From assembly GCA_965659675.1 (NCBI GenBank), contig CBFHWY010000084.1:1-11358 (forward strand): a stretch of 11,358 nt of DNA, in the 5' to 3' direction. Below, one piece after another: positions 1 to 6,289 of this stretch (positions are counted from its first letter, which is position 1; every line of letters begins with the position of its first letter). A program made the position numbers and the translations under genes. Below the pieces are notes generated by a model that saw only the letters and a list, made by a program, of their open reading frames with translations, made no database searches and was not told the origin of the DNA. The stretch is from CBFHWY01 sp965659675. Its GTDB lineage: Bacteria; Bacteroidota; Bacteroidia; Flavobacteriales_G; Salibacteraceae.

Positions 1-297
1 AAATACTTTACGCGTACATTCTTGTGGTTGTTTTTAATTGTTTTACCCGGCTCGCTCGTTCATGAAATGAGCTGGCATGCCGTCCCCTTGGCTGTTGCTA
101 TTTCATTTGTCTATATGATTCTGGACCGCATTGGTGATGTAACAGAAAACCCTTTAGACGGCCGATCATCAGGTACACCTCTTAATGCCATTTGCAGAAC
201 CATCGAAATAGACCTTCTCCAACAGCTAGATGAAAAAGATATTCCAGAACCTTGGCCAATACAAGAAACTAGACACAAATCAAAATTTATAGATTAA
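1..297 (+). CDS. Bestrophin-family (YneE-like) chloride channel, C-terminal fragment
   Basis: The frame is open from the first base, so the gene starts upstream of the window and only the last 98 residues are here. A hydrophobic stretch (about residues 7-40, containing FLIVLPGSLVHE and AVPLAVAISFVYMILD) is followed by DRIGDVTENPLDG and then an ICRTIEIDLLQQL motif. This order, a last membrane helix, an acidic E-(N/D)-P-(L/F)-(D/E)-G turn and a CRTIEIDLLQ helix, is what I know from the C-terminal end of bacterial bestrophins (RFP-TM family), pentameric ion channels of the inner membrane. The tail ends in a short charged segment. The TAA stop lies 12 nt before the next start codon, which suggests co-transcription with the two downstream genes. 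An internal TTG at 22 is in frame but is not a real start. The family call is confident; ion selectivity cannot be read from this part. Confidence 0.85.
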   Translation, partial: KYFTRTFLWLFLIVLPGSLVHEMSWHAVPLAVAISFVYMILDRIGDVTENPLDGRSSGTPLNAICRTIEIDLLQQLDEKDIPEPWPIQETRHKSKFID

Positions 298-309
298 TAT
301 CAAAATGTC

Positions 310-693
310 ATGTACAAAGAAACCTTAGAATCATTAATGGAAACAGAAGGTTTGGATGCTGATACAGTTCTGTATCGCCACACCAACCCTCATCACCTTA
401 AAACAGATGAAAAAGGGGAGACTTTTATTGAAGCTAACCCAAACTCTCAAGAAATCGTTATAGACCACTATGGACAAGGGCATTCAATGCCAGCCAGTGA
501 ATTTGGCCCTGGACTAGCATTTGCTTTAGCGAGAGAAAGTAGATTTAAATCCCAGAGCAGAAAATGTGTAAGCGTAAAACTTGGAGATATTCTTGATCAA
601 GGTGGAGTTATTTATAAAGACCAAAGCAGTGGAGAACCTAACTCTTGGTTTTTGACGATGCCAAACGGTAGAGTACGAATTACGATTGAATAA
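310..693 (+). CDS. Hypothetical 127-residue protein between bestrophin and HATPase genes
   Basis: I do not recognise this protein with certainty. It is soluble by eye: no signal peptide and no membrane helix. It has a short acidic N-terminal helix (about 1-20), then LYRHTNPHH (21-29), a polar middle, the glycine-rich segment FGPGLAFAL (65-73), a probable beta-strand VSVKLGDIL (87-95), and a C-terminal strand-turn-strand around SGEPNSWFLTMPNGRVRI (107-124). The spacing of a YR strand, a GxGLAFAL segment and a final SGE turn recalls small ADP-ribosyltransferase-like folds, but the catalytic glutamate pair is not evident, so this is only a structural guess. The ATG at 310 is 12 nt after the bestrophin stop; an ATG at 305 is in another frame. 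The gene ends 13 nt before the next ATG, and its stop codon overlaps that gene's ribosome binding site. The reading frame itself is well supported by the compact spacing. Confidence 0.7.
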   Translation: MYKETLESLMETEGLDADTVLYRHTNPHHLKTDEKGETFIEANPNSQEIVIDHYGQGHSMPASEFGPGLAFALARESRFKSQSRKCVSVKLGDILDQGGVIYKDQSSGEPNSWFLTMPNGRVRITIE

Positions 694-698
694 AGAGG
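692..698 (+). promoter_or_regulatory. Shine-Dalgarno-like site for the HATPase gene
   Basis: AAAGAGG lies 8 nt before the ATG at 707 and overlaps the TAA stop of the upstream gene (691-693). It supports 707 over the in-frame TTG at 686, which lies inside the upstream gene. Purine-rich sites like this are uncommon elsewhere in the window. Confidence 0.5.
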
Positions 699-706
699 TT
701 CAGCGC

Positions 707-1174
707 ATGAAACATCAAATGAAATTCGGCCCAGATGAAATCAGGAAAGCAAAGAAGCAGTTGCTTTCCATTAAGAACCGATTAGAGGATATCAAAATAG
801 TTATAGATAACTTCGAAGAATTTGCCAAGTTGGCCAATTTGGAGCAAGCATTTGTGCTTAAGATGAACATAGTTTTGGATGAGCTGCTTGCCAATGTAAT
901 TCGCTATGCTTTTGAGGATAACCATGATCACCTGATCTATCTGGAGTTTGCTGTGACCGATAGTTCATTTTGCATGACATTAGAAGATAATGGTGTGCCT
1001 TTTGATCCATTTAATCAACCACCCCCAGATACCAACAAAGGTTTGGAAGAAAGAGACATCGGTGGTTTGGGAATCCATATCGTAAAAAGATTAATGGACA
1101 ATTATAGCTATGAGCGCTTAGGGAATAATAACGTGGTCAAGCTAGAAAAGCACGATGTGGTAAAAGAAAACTAA
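707..1174 (+). CDS. RsbW/SpoIIAB-type HATPase (anti-sigma factor serine kinase family)
   Basis: A 155-residue single-domain GHKL ATPase, about the usual size for RsbW/SpoIIAB-type regulators. The N-box is VLDELLANVIRYAF (56-69, with E59 and N63 as the expected Mg-ATP residues), the G1 box is EDNGVPFDP (93-101, with the adenine-contacting D94), and the G2 box is GGLGIHIVKRL (119-129). Known members bind a sigma factor or phosphorylate a STAS-domain antagonist on serine, which sets general stress or developmental responses. No sensor, transmembrane or receiver part is present, so it must act on a partner protein in the cytoplasm. No STAS or sigma gene lies within the window; the immediate upstream neighbour is the unknown 127-residue protein. 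The ATG at 707 was chosen for its ribosome binding site at 692-698. An extra seven N-terminal residues would follow from a TTG start at 686, which I reject. The family assignment is strong; the partner is unknown. Confidence 0.88.
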   Translation: MKHQMKFGPDEIRKAKKQLLSIKNRLEDIKIVIDNFEEFAKLANLEQAFVLKMNIVLDELLANVIRYAFEDNHDHLIYLEFAVTDSSFCMTLEDNGVPFDPFNQPPPDTNKGLEERDIGGLGIHIVKRLMDNYSYERLGNNNVVKLEKHDVVKEN

Positions 1175-1629
1175 TCAAAGAAATTTCTTGCAAAAAGCAG
1201 CAATAAGAGCAAAGCGAATGCATACCCCCAAAACATACCTTTTCCAGGTCATCTGTCCATTATTCCGAAATAAAAGTGAAGAATAAAGGTTCTGAAAAGG
1301 TTTAAACTAAAGTAGGCGTTAAGCTTAATATTCAGTGACTTGAGCCAAAGAGCTAAGTGGCTTTATCAACATTTATTTAAGGAACGGCTCGCTAGAGAAG
1401 CTTACAGCAGCTCCTCTCCTACTTTGCATTTCCCGGCTTGCAGCTCCAGGGAGTGCACTTCCCCATTTAAAAGCATCGGTATGACCGCATGGCTTTGTAT
1501 TTTAAATGTAGCAAAGAATCACAGAACGAAGTAAAGTGAATCCTGTGAACTACTGAGATCAAGCGGGTTTGTAGGTGCTGATCAAATCCAACTATTAATC
1601 TGTTTTAAGCGTTCTTATGGCCCAAATAT
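1175..1629. other. 455-bp convergent intergenic region without a convincing gene
   Basis: Both flanking genes end here (HATPase from the left, TPR gene from the right). I see no long ORF with coding character. A 64-codon TTG-initiated frame at 1340-1534 has no domain-like sequence. The region holds a compact set of nested inverted repeats at 1422-1516 (listed separately). On the minus strand a 21-codon ATG frame at 1171-1236 encodes one hydrophobic segment; it is discussed as a finding because T-rich DNA gives hydrophobic peptides by chance. I found no clear U-tract terminator for either flanking gene. Confidence 0.6.
1422..1516. other. Nested inverted-repeat element (possible structured RNA or DNA hairpin)
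   Basis: Several complementary arms nest in 95 nt. The outer arms are CTTTGC (1422-1427) and GCAAAG (1511-1516). Inside are a GGGA/TCCC hairpin (1449-1452 with 1460-1463) around the perfect palindrome AGTGCACT (1452-1459), and a long imperfect hairpin whose 9-bp base is CATTTAAAA (1464-1472) with TTTTAAATG (1500-1508). The top of that hairpin pairs 1473-1480 with 1484-1493, with two single-base bulges and a 3-nt loop between CGGT and ACCG. It lies between two convergent genes. It could be an unusual terminator, a small RNA, or a recombination or replication hairpin. I know no family that matches it, and the pairing was done by eye. Confidence 0.4.
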
Positions 1630-3225
1630 TTAGGCATTCTTCAAAACCCTCCGCTTCATTAGTCTTTCAAAAAATCCATGCACAGGAAATATCAATCCAG
1701 CCATGGCCGCATTGATCAGCAGTTTGTAGAGCGGGGTGTTCCCTGTAAGGGATTCAATATATGGATCGGTGACCACCAGGAGAAACTCAAAAAGAATCAA
1801 AAAGGTTAGGAAAACAAGCAATTCACCGAGCCATTTTGGAATGCTGATCGACCCAAGTGCAAATACAAGGGAAAAAAGCAAGAACAACCCGATCCCTATT
1901 CCGGAATACTGGAGATTATGTTCTCTCCTCTCCTCTATTTCCTTCTTTCGCGCTGCTTCTCTTTCTTGCTGTTCCTCGATCAATTGTTGTTTTTCGAACT
2001 CGGCCTTTGATTCAGCCTTTGCCAAACGCTCCCTTACTCCACTGCTCTGAATACTGTCTCGCATTTGAACAAACAATTGGAACATCTCCAATGCTTTTAG
2101 ACCATTCTTCTCTTGCTCATATATTTTTGCCAGCAATTCCGCACTTTCTTTGATGCGAGGAGTTGAGGGAATCTTTTTACTTAGGTCCAGAGCCTTAAGC
2201 GCCTTTTCTTTTGCCTTGCTAAAATCACCCATCTCAAAATAAACGCTAGCGATTCTGTACAACATGTGGGCATCTCCACTGTCGCGACCTGAGGATGTAC
2301 TTAAACTCATGGCCTCCTGATATGCTACCAGGGCCTTTTCATAGTCCCCTTTCTGCTGGTGAACAGCACCGAGTGCATTTAATGATTGCGCAAGTTCCAT
2401 TGGGTTATTCACTTCCCTGGTGACCTTCAGTGATTGTTCGCTTAATTTCTGAGCCTCTTCTACCCTACCTAATTCCAAATAAACCTTCGACAACCCAATT
2501 TGGGTCTTAGCCAAGTAGCTGCGATGACCCAAAGAATCATCGATAGCCATACTGCGCTCATAATATTTTACAGCTTCTTCTAGTTTACCGTTATCCCGAA
2601 AGAAATCAGCCAGGTTGTTATACGAAGAGGAAACCCCGGCCATATCCCCTAAAGCTTTCCTCATGTTCAGGCTTTTGATGTAGTATTCGTAAGCTTCAAC
2701 ATACTTTCCAATATCAAGATAAACTACACCCAAGTTATTGTAAGATGCTGATATGCCATCACTATCATTCAATGCAATCCTGATCTCCAGTGCTTTTTCA
2801 TTGTACTCCTTGGATTCATAAAACTCTCCCCTCTCATGAAGGATAACTGCCAGGTTGTTGTAAACATTAGAAAGCCCCTGCTTATGATCGAGCACTTCAA
2901 AAACCTGTCCAGAACGCTCAAAATGCAGGGTGGCCTCTTCCAGATTTCCCTTCATCCAATGTGCAGCCCCGAGAAATAACTCTGCTTCGGCTTCTTGATT
3001 AAGAAGCTTTTTAGCTCTGCAAAACTTGAGCTGCTCTTCGGCTACGAAAATGGCTGAATCTGGATCTGAGTATAGGTAGCCCTTAAAAACCTCCGCAATC
3101 GCACGGGCCCTAATACTATCCGATACATTTTTATCATTCCAGACATTAAAAAGACTATCCTTTTGTGCTTGTATGATTTGACAAAAGATCAATAAGACCA
3201 ACAGCGTAAGGGTAATGTACTTCAT
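1630..3225 (-). CDS. TPR-repeat protein with signal peptide, coiled coil and three-helix membrane tail
   Basis: 531 residues. An N-terminal signal sequence (1-20, ending IIQAQ) is followed by a helical lead-in and about eight TPR units of roughly 40 residues between 78 and 390. The SYNNLG-type helices at 121-126, 161-166 and 201-206 show the 40-residue spacing seen in TPR_12 or kinesin-light-chain-type repeats. Residues 395-437 are strongly charged (EKQQLIEEQQEREAARKKE) and likely form a coiled coil. Three hydrophobic helices follow at about 440-460, 466-488 and 500-520, then a basic end (RLMKRRVLKN). In Bacteroidota, such exported TPR arrays often sit in front of a histidine kinase, cyclase or DNA-binding domain; here the effector is replaced by a membrane tail. 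The TPR part is therefore probably periplasmic and binds a protein partner. It is divergent from the T9SS cargo gene across 182 bp. Function beyond protein binding is unknown. Confidence 0.85.
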   Translation of the reverse strand: MKYITLTLLVLLIFCQIIQAQKDSLFNVWNDKNVSDSIRARAIAEVFKGYLYSDPDSAIFVAEEQLKFCRAKKLLNQEAEAELFLGAAHWMKGNLEEATLHFERSGQVFEVLDHKQGLSNVYNNLAVILHERGEFYESKEYNEKALEIRIALNDSDGISASYNNLGVVYLDIGKYVEAYEYYIKSLNMRKALGDMAGVSSSYNNLADFFRDNGKLEEAVKYYERSMAIDDSLGHRSYLAKTQIGLSKVYLELGRVEEAQKLSEQSLKVTREVNNPMELAQSLNALGAVHQQKGDYEKALVAYQEAMSLSTSSGRDSGDAHMLYRIASVYFEMGDFSKAKEKALKALDLSKKIPSTPRIKESAELLAKIYEQEKNGLKALEMFQLFVQMRDSIQSSGVRERLAKAESKAEFEKQQLIEEQQEREAARKKEIEERREHNLQYSGIGIGLFLLFSLVFALGSISIPKWLGELLVFLTFLILFEFLLVVTDPYIESLTGNTPLYKLLINAAMAGLIFPVHGFFERLMKRRVLKNA

Positions 3226-3407
3226 GGTTGATGAATAAGCATTCAGCTTGAAAATTAGCTAAAAGCCACGACAGAAAGGCATTGAAAGCTTCAAATGGGC
3301 TATGGTGGCATATTTTAAGTTAGTGGTTTGTGCAAGAGGAATAACAAAGTAGGTCGTCAAACATTTGTCTATTTTTAACTGTTCCTAAACAGACTCAAGC
3401 TTGAATA

Positions 3408-4904
3408 ATGAAAGGATCGCTGATCACTTTTTTACTTCTGTTCTTCTTTGTATCGGCCAATTGCCAGACTTCTCGTCTTTATCATACCTACTGGAATGGC
3501 TCTCAGGAGATCTTTGCTTATTATGACTCTCCGTCTGGTAGTTATGTTGATGTTGCTCCTTTAAGTGGTGTGAGATTTCTCAATCTTGGCGAAAGCACCT
3601 ACGATAAGCTTGCTAACCGGTACTTTAACATTACAGATCTGGGGATAACTGTGATTGACGCACTTACTGGTTCCGTAACCCTTACCATTCCAAATAGCAT
3701 TGGAGCGAATGGCTACAACCTGATCGAATATAGCGCGTCAAACAATGCTATCTACGCTTGCTATTGGACTGGAAATGAAGAGATCTTCGCGGTTTATGAT
3801 CTCAACAGTGGACTTTTAACTCGATCAGATACGCTTCCAGGGATCAGGCACATTGTTGTTGGCATGAGTACGCTTGACGACATCAATGGTCGCTATTTCA
3901 TAAGGTCAAATCTGGGTTTGAGTATGATCGATGTCCAAACTGGGCGGATCCTCAGAAATTTCCCTTACCCAAATGGAGCTCAAAACGGTTTAAATAAATT
4001 TGAATACGACCCAATCGGCAATCGAATTGTGGGTTTATACTGGACAGGTCAACAACAAATTCTGACTTCCCTTGATCTCAACACAGGGCTTTACACCGAC
4101 ATCGGAGTCTTACCCGGAGTGCGATACCTGGTGAATCTGCAATCTAGTTTAGATAAAAGTAGCAGTATGTATGCAATCTACACGAATCTAGGTCTAACCA
4201 TCATCGATATTCTAAGTGCTAGCATCGTAAGCACTGCTCCAGCCCCAGCAAATTCAAACGGTGCAATCAAAGGATTGGAGTTTGGAATGCCAGGGTGTTT
4301 TGCTAGTCTTTCTGTGAGTAGGACGGCTTGCGATCACATGAATTCTCCCAGTGGTAAGTATGTCTGGAGAGAAAGCGGGGTTTATAAGGACACCCTTGTG
4401 AATCCCGAAGGTTGTGATACGATCGTCACAGTAGATCTTGAAATGGAAGAATTGAATACGACGGTTAGTCAGGCAGGCGGCATGCTTGAATCACATACCC
4501 ATGAAGCCGAATACCAGTGGTTCTACTGTTCTTCAAATCACCAGGCATTACAGGGTCATAACCAAAGACTCTTTAAACCGCGAAGCAAGGGTTCTTATGC
4601 TGTTCAGGTCACGAAGGATGGCTGTATTGATACGAGTGCATGCTTTTCTGTTGAGTTGACAGGAAATGAGCAACTCCATGAATCAATTGGATTTAAAGCA
4701 TACCCGAACCCCTCGTCAGGCGAATTCAACATTCGTGGACCTCAAGATAGATTCGAATTAAAGGTTTATGATCAATTTGGTAGATCCGTAAATGAATATG
4801 AATTAGATAGAAATCAGCTCATTCTAAGCGCTAAGCCCGGAGTCTACTTTATCGAGATTCATACCGAGGGGGAAACGGATAGAATGAGACTCATTAAGCG
4901 CTGA
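3408..4904 (+). CDS. Secreted protein with three propeller-like repeats and T9SS sorting domain
   Basis: 498 residues. It begins with a signal peptide (1-20, MKGSLITFLLLFFFVSANCQ). Three homologous units start at residues 28, 119 and 211, about 91 residues apart. Each opens with YW(N/T)G..(E/Q)I(F/L), continues through a D..(S/T)G turn and an LPG(I/V)R-like segment, and ends with a (N/D)LG(I/L)(T/S)(V/I/M)ID motif. These look like beta-propeller blades or blade pairs. A cysteine-bearing module follows (308-345, SPSGKYVWRESGVYKDTL then GCDTIVTVDL) of the kind often placed before sorting domains, then an Ig-like part (350-416). The C-terminus (431-498) is a type A T9SS signal: AYPNPSSGEFNI, LKVYDQFGR, a GVYFIEI strand and a basic end RLIKR. 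The protein is expected to cross the outer membrane by T9SS and be released or anchored at the cell surface. The ligand or substrate is unknown; no catalytic motif is visible. The ATG at 3408 has only an AT-rich leader. Confidence 0.88.
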   Translation: MKGSLITFLLLFFFVSANCQTSRLYHTYWNGSQEIFAYYDSPSGSYVDVAPLSGVRFLNLGESTYDKLANRYFNITDLGITVIDALTGSVTLTIPNSIGANGYNLIEYSASNNAIYACYWTGNEEIFAVYDLNSGLLTRSDTLPGIRHIVVGMSTLDDINGRYFIRSNLGLSMIDVQTGRILRNFPYPNGAQNGLNKFEYDPIGNRIVGLYWTGQQQILTSLDLNTGLYTDIGVLPGVRYLVNLQSSLDKSSSMYAIYTNLGLTIIDILSASIVSTAPAPANSNGAIKGLEFGMPGCFASLSVSRTACDHMNSPSGKYVWRESGVYKDTLVNPEGCDTIVTVDLEMEELNTTVSQAGGMLESHTHEAEYQWFYCSSNHQALQGHNQRLFKPRSKGSYAVQVTKDGCIDTSACFSVELTGNEQLHESIGFKAYPNPSSGEFNIRGPQDRFELKVYDQFGRSVNEYELDRNQLILSAKPGVYFIEIHTEGETDRMRLIKR

Positions 4905-4918
4905 TGACTCGCCCAGGA

Positions 4919-5023
4919 CCTTCCTATGATTCGCTGTGCTATGCTGAAGTTTCGCCAAAGCAAGCAGATAAACCCTCCTACGGCTTCGCTATGCTGTAGC
5001 TTCGCGAAAGCAAGCGGGTAAAC
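4919..5023. repeat. Two tandem copies of a ~50-bp REP-like intergenic repeat
   Basis: Copy 1 is 4919-4973 and copy 2 is 4974-5023. Both run from a CC(T/C)TCCTA start through a TATGCTG(A/T)AG core and a TTCGC(C/G)AAAGCAAGC segment to a (A/G)(G/A or G/G)TAAAC end. Copy 1 carries about five extra bases near its middle. Copy 2 contains the perfect palindrome TTCGCGAA (5001-5008) flanked by GC on each side, so each copy can fold. They lie directly between the convergent stop codons of the T9SS gene and the TonB_C-domain gene and are followed at once by a heptamer array. This is the look of a dispersed extragenic palindromic repeat, but the genome copy number cannot be seen here. Confidence 0.6.
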
Positions 5024-5029
5024 TTGCTC

Positions 5030-5071
5030 CTTGTGTCTTGTGTCTTGTGTCTTGTGTCTTGCGTCTTGCGT
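5030..5071. repeat. Heptamer tandem array, unit CTTGTGT/CTTGCGT, six copies
   Basis: Six contiguous 7-bp units: four CTTGTGT (5030-5057) then two CTTGCGT (5058-5071), with a seventh diverged unit CTTGAAG at 5072-5078. The array lies 15 nt past the stop codon of the minus-strand TonB_C-domain gene, so on its transcript it would read as ACGCAAG/ACACAAG repeats. Confidence 0.9.
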
Positions 5072-5086
5072 CTTGAAGCTCGCACC

Positions 5087-5884
5087 TCACCTCCTCTTCC
5101 AATCTCTGACCTCCTTTTGAATGGGAGTTTCAATAAAATCCGCATGTAAAACCAAATTAAAAGCACAATTGACGGGTTCGCCTTTATATCTCCCTGGCCT
5201 CATCACCTCATATTTCTTGATATTCTGCCAGATCATGTAATCGATGGTTGGGTTAACTCCTTCGAGGATATAAGCATGAGATAACAAACCATTGCGGTCT
5301 ACATGCATTTGTATGACAAAACTCCCCGTGCCGATCAGCTCATTCAAGCGATACTCTCTGGGCAAGACAGAAGGGTTCATCAATCGTTTTTCGACCTGTG
5401 CACTATCAAAGGGAAATTGAGGGATCTGATATCCATCCTCTTTGTTTGAGACGAGCGGATAATCTATCTCTGGAACAAAGCCATCTCGCTGAACATAAGG
5501 AAGTGGATCAAAATCCATTTCATATCTCAGTATTCCGCGTTTGTTGAAACAAGGCCAGTTCCCCACCGGCATCCCGTTCTCAAAAGCGTAACGCCTTACC
5601 ATTACCCTATTTTTAATGTGAGTCACGAATAACACGCGCCTGTTTCCTTTGCGAAAGTCATCCAATCGGTATCGCGCCTTGTCTTCCCCGATCTCGTGAG
5701 TGAGAGTCTCATTAAGGAAAAAATAAACCAGGTGGTAATCAGCAGAGTCATTAAAGTACACTTCTGATTCGAGCACATTTCTGGGCATGATGGGAATGCC
5801 TTCTTTATTCTGAGCAATGAGCACAAGGTCTGCCAGGCACAGATACATGCTCAGAAGAAGAATGAAAATGCGGCCTGATCTCAT
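5087..5884 (-). CDS. Exported protein with C-terminal TonB_C-like domain
   Basis: 265 residues. A hydrophobic N-terminus (about 5-24, IFILLLSMYLCLADLVLIAQ) is a signal peptide or anchor. The middle has a short MORN/YwqK-like stretch, RRYAFENGMPVGNWPCFN (97-114) followed by RGILRYEMDF. The C-terminal part (about 184-250) matches the TonB_C pattern: GTGSFVIQMHVDRNG (185-199), an ILEGVNPTIDYMI helix region, and YEVMRPGRYKGEPVNCAFNLVLHADF (225-250), where the PG..KGEPV turn is the family hallmark. The domain in TonB contacts the TonB box of outer-membrane receptors; many Bacteroidota proteins carry it without the proline-rich linker of real TonB, as here, and their role is undefined. So I would not call it TonB. 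The gene starts at an ATG after an A-rich leader, is preceded by the terminator of the next operon, and is probably monocistronic. The end is marked by the heptamer array at 5030-5071. Confidence 0.8.
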   Translation of the reverse strand: MRSGRIFILLLSMYLCLADLVLIAQNKEGIPIMPRNVLESEVYFNDSADYHLVYFFLNETLTHEIGEDKARYRLDDFRKGNRRVLFVTHIKNRVMVRRYAFENGMPVGNWPCFNKRGILRYEMDFDPLPYVQRDGFVPEIDYPLVSNKEDGYQIPQFPFDSAQVEKRLMNPSVLPREYRLNELIGTGSFVIQMHVDRNGLLSHAYILEGVNPTIDYMIWQNIKKYEVMRPGRYKGEPVNCAFNLVLHADFIETPIQKEVRDWKRR

Positions 5885-5959
5885 TTTTTAGGTGCTAATT
5901 CTCAAGATACTGAATATACAAATAGCTCGGGCCATTGTTTGCTTCTAGGAGAGCACAAA

Positions 5960-5983
5960 AAAAGCCGGACAAAGCCGGCTTTT
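5960..5983 (-). terminator. Intrinsic terminator after the crp/fnr-DUF2892 operon
   Basis: A 9-bp perfect stem, AAAAGCCGG (5960-5968) with CCGGCTTTT (5975-5983), has a 6-nt loop. On the minus strand the stem runs into seven T residues, the form expected for a Rho-independent terminator, 26 nt after the DUF2892 stop. It may work in both directions because the other side is also T/A rich, but no plus-strand gene runs into it. Confidence 0.85.
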
Positions 5984-6008
5984 GAATGAATCAGTTAAGC
6001 GTTTCTGA

Positions 6009-6221
6009 TCAGTTATTCTCTTTCATTTTGCAGGTGCTCAAGCCAAAAGGCGCGTATAATGGACAAAAGCTAATTAAGCTGGTAAGTACAAATACTCCAG
6101 CTAAGATCATCAACACGATACCTAGAGTACCTTCAATAATACCTCCAAAATAAAGTGCTGCTACTACTGCGGCTATGATAATTCTGATCACTCTGTCTGC
6201 TGTTCCCATGTTCTTTTTCAT
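6009..6221 (-). CDS. DUF2892 (YgaP-like) small inner-membrane protein
   Basis: 70 residues from the ATG at 6221. The N-terminal KKNMGTADRVIRIIIA motif, two hydrophobic helices (about 10-27 and 31-50), and the end SFCPLYAPFGLSTCK (51-65) with two cysteines (C53, C64) are typical of the DUF2892/YgaP-like transmembrane family, whose members are about 60-70 residues. A start 14 codons upstream (6263) would add a non-conserved extension, so I chose 6221. In E. coli YgaP the same helices are fused to a rhodanese domain, and stand-alone members often lie near sulfur-transfer or redox genes, but none is present here. It follows crp/fnr by 66 nt on the same strand and is ended by the terminator at 5960-5983. 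Its function is unknown; a role in sulfur or redox handling is inference only. Confidence 0.88.
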   Translation of the reverse strand: MKKNMGTADRVIRIIIAAVVAALYFGGIIEGTLGIVLMILAGVFVLTSLISFCPLYAPFGLSTCKMKENN

Positions 6222-6273
6222 GACGTTTGTTTTAATGTTTAATACAAATGAACGAAGACCCATTCAGCCTCGC

Positions 6274-6289
6274 AGTAACTGCAGTCACT
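6274..6289. promoter_or_regulatory. Imperfect palindrome overlapping the crp/fnr stop codon (operator candidate)
   Basis: AGTAACTGCAGTCACT is a 16-bp dyad with one mismatched pair (AGT-N-ACTGCAGT-N-ACT). It spans the end of the crp/fnr gene and lies 53 nt before the DUF2892 start. Crp/Fnr dimers bind dyads of about this length, so it might be a site for the neighbouring regulator, but its half-site is not a known Fnr or Crp box. Confidence 0.25.

Noticed and set aside
1464..1508. Integron attC site
   Set aside because: The bulged hairpin looks similar, but the GTTRRRY/RYYYAAC end boxes are missing and there are no gene cassettes or integrase.
1340..1534. 64-codon plus-strand frame in the intergenic region
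   Set aside because: TTG start, no ribosome binding site, no domain-like sequence, and it runs through the nested inverted repeats at 1422-1516.
1736..2153. Plus-strand frames inside the TPR gene
   Set aside because: They are antisense shadows of the TPR protein, whose repeats, signal peptide and membrane helices are coherent on the minus strand.
4978..5166. 62-codon minus-strand frame with a repeated TQDTR-like motif
   Set aside because: The repeat motif is simply the translated heptamer array, and the rest is a shadow of the TonB_C-domain gene and the REP-like copies.
6222..6263. Longer DUF2892 start at 6263
   Set aside because: The family begins at the KKNMG motif, so the 14 extra residues are probably leader sequence.
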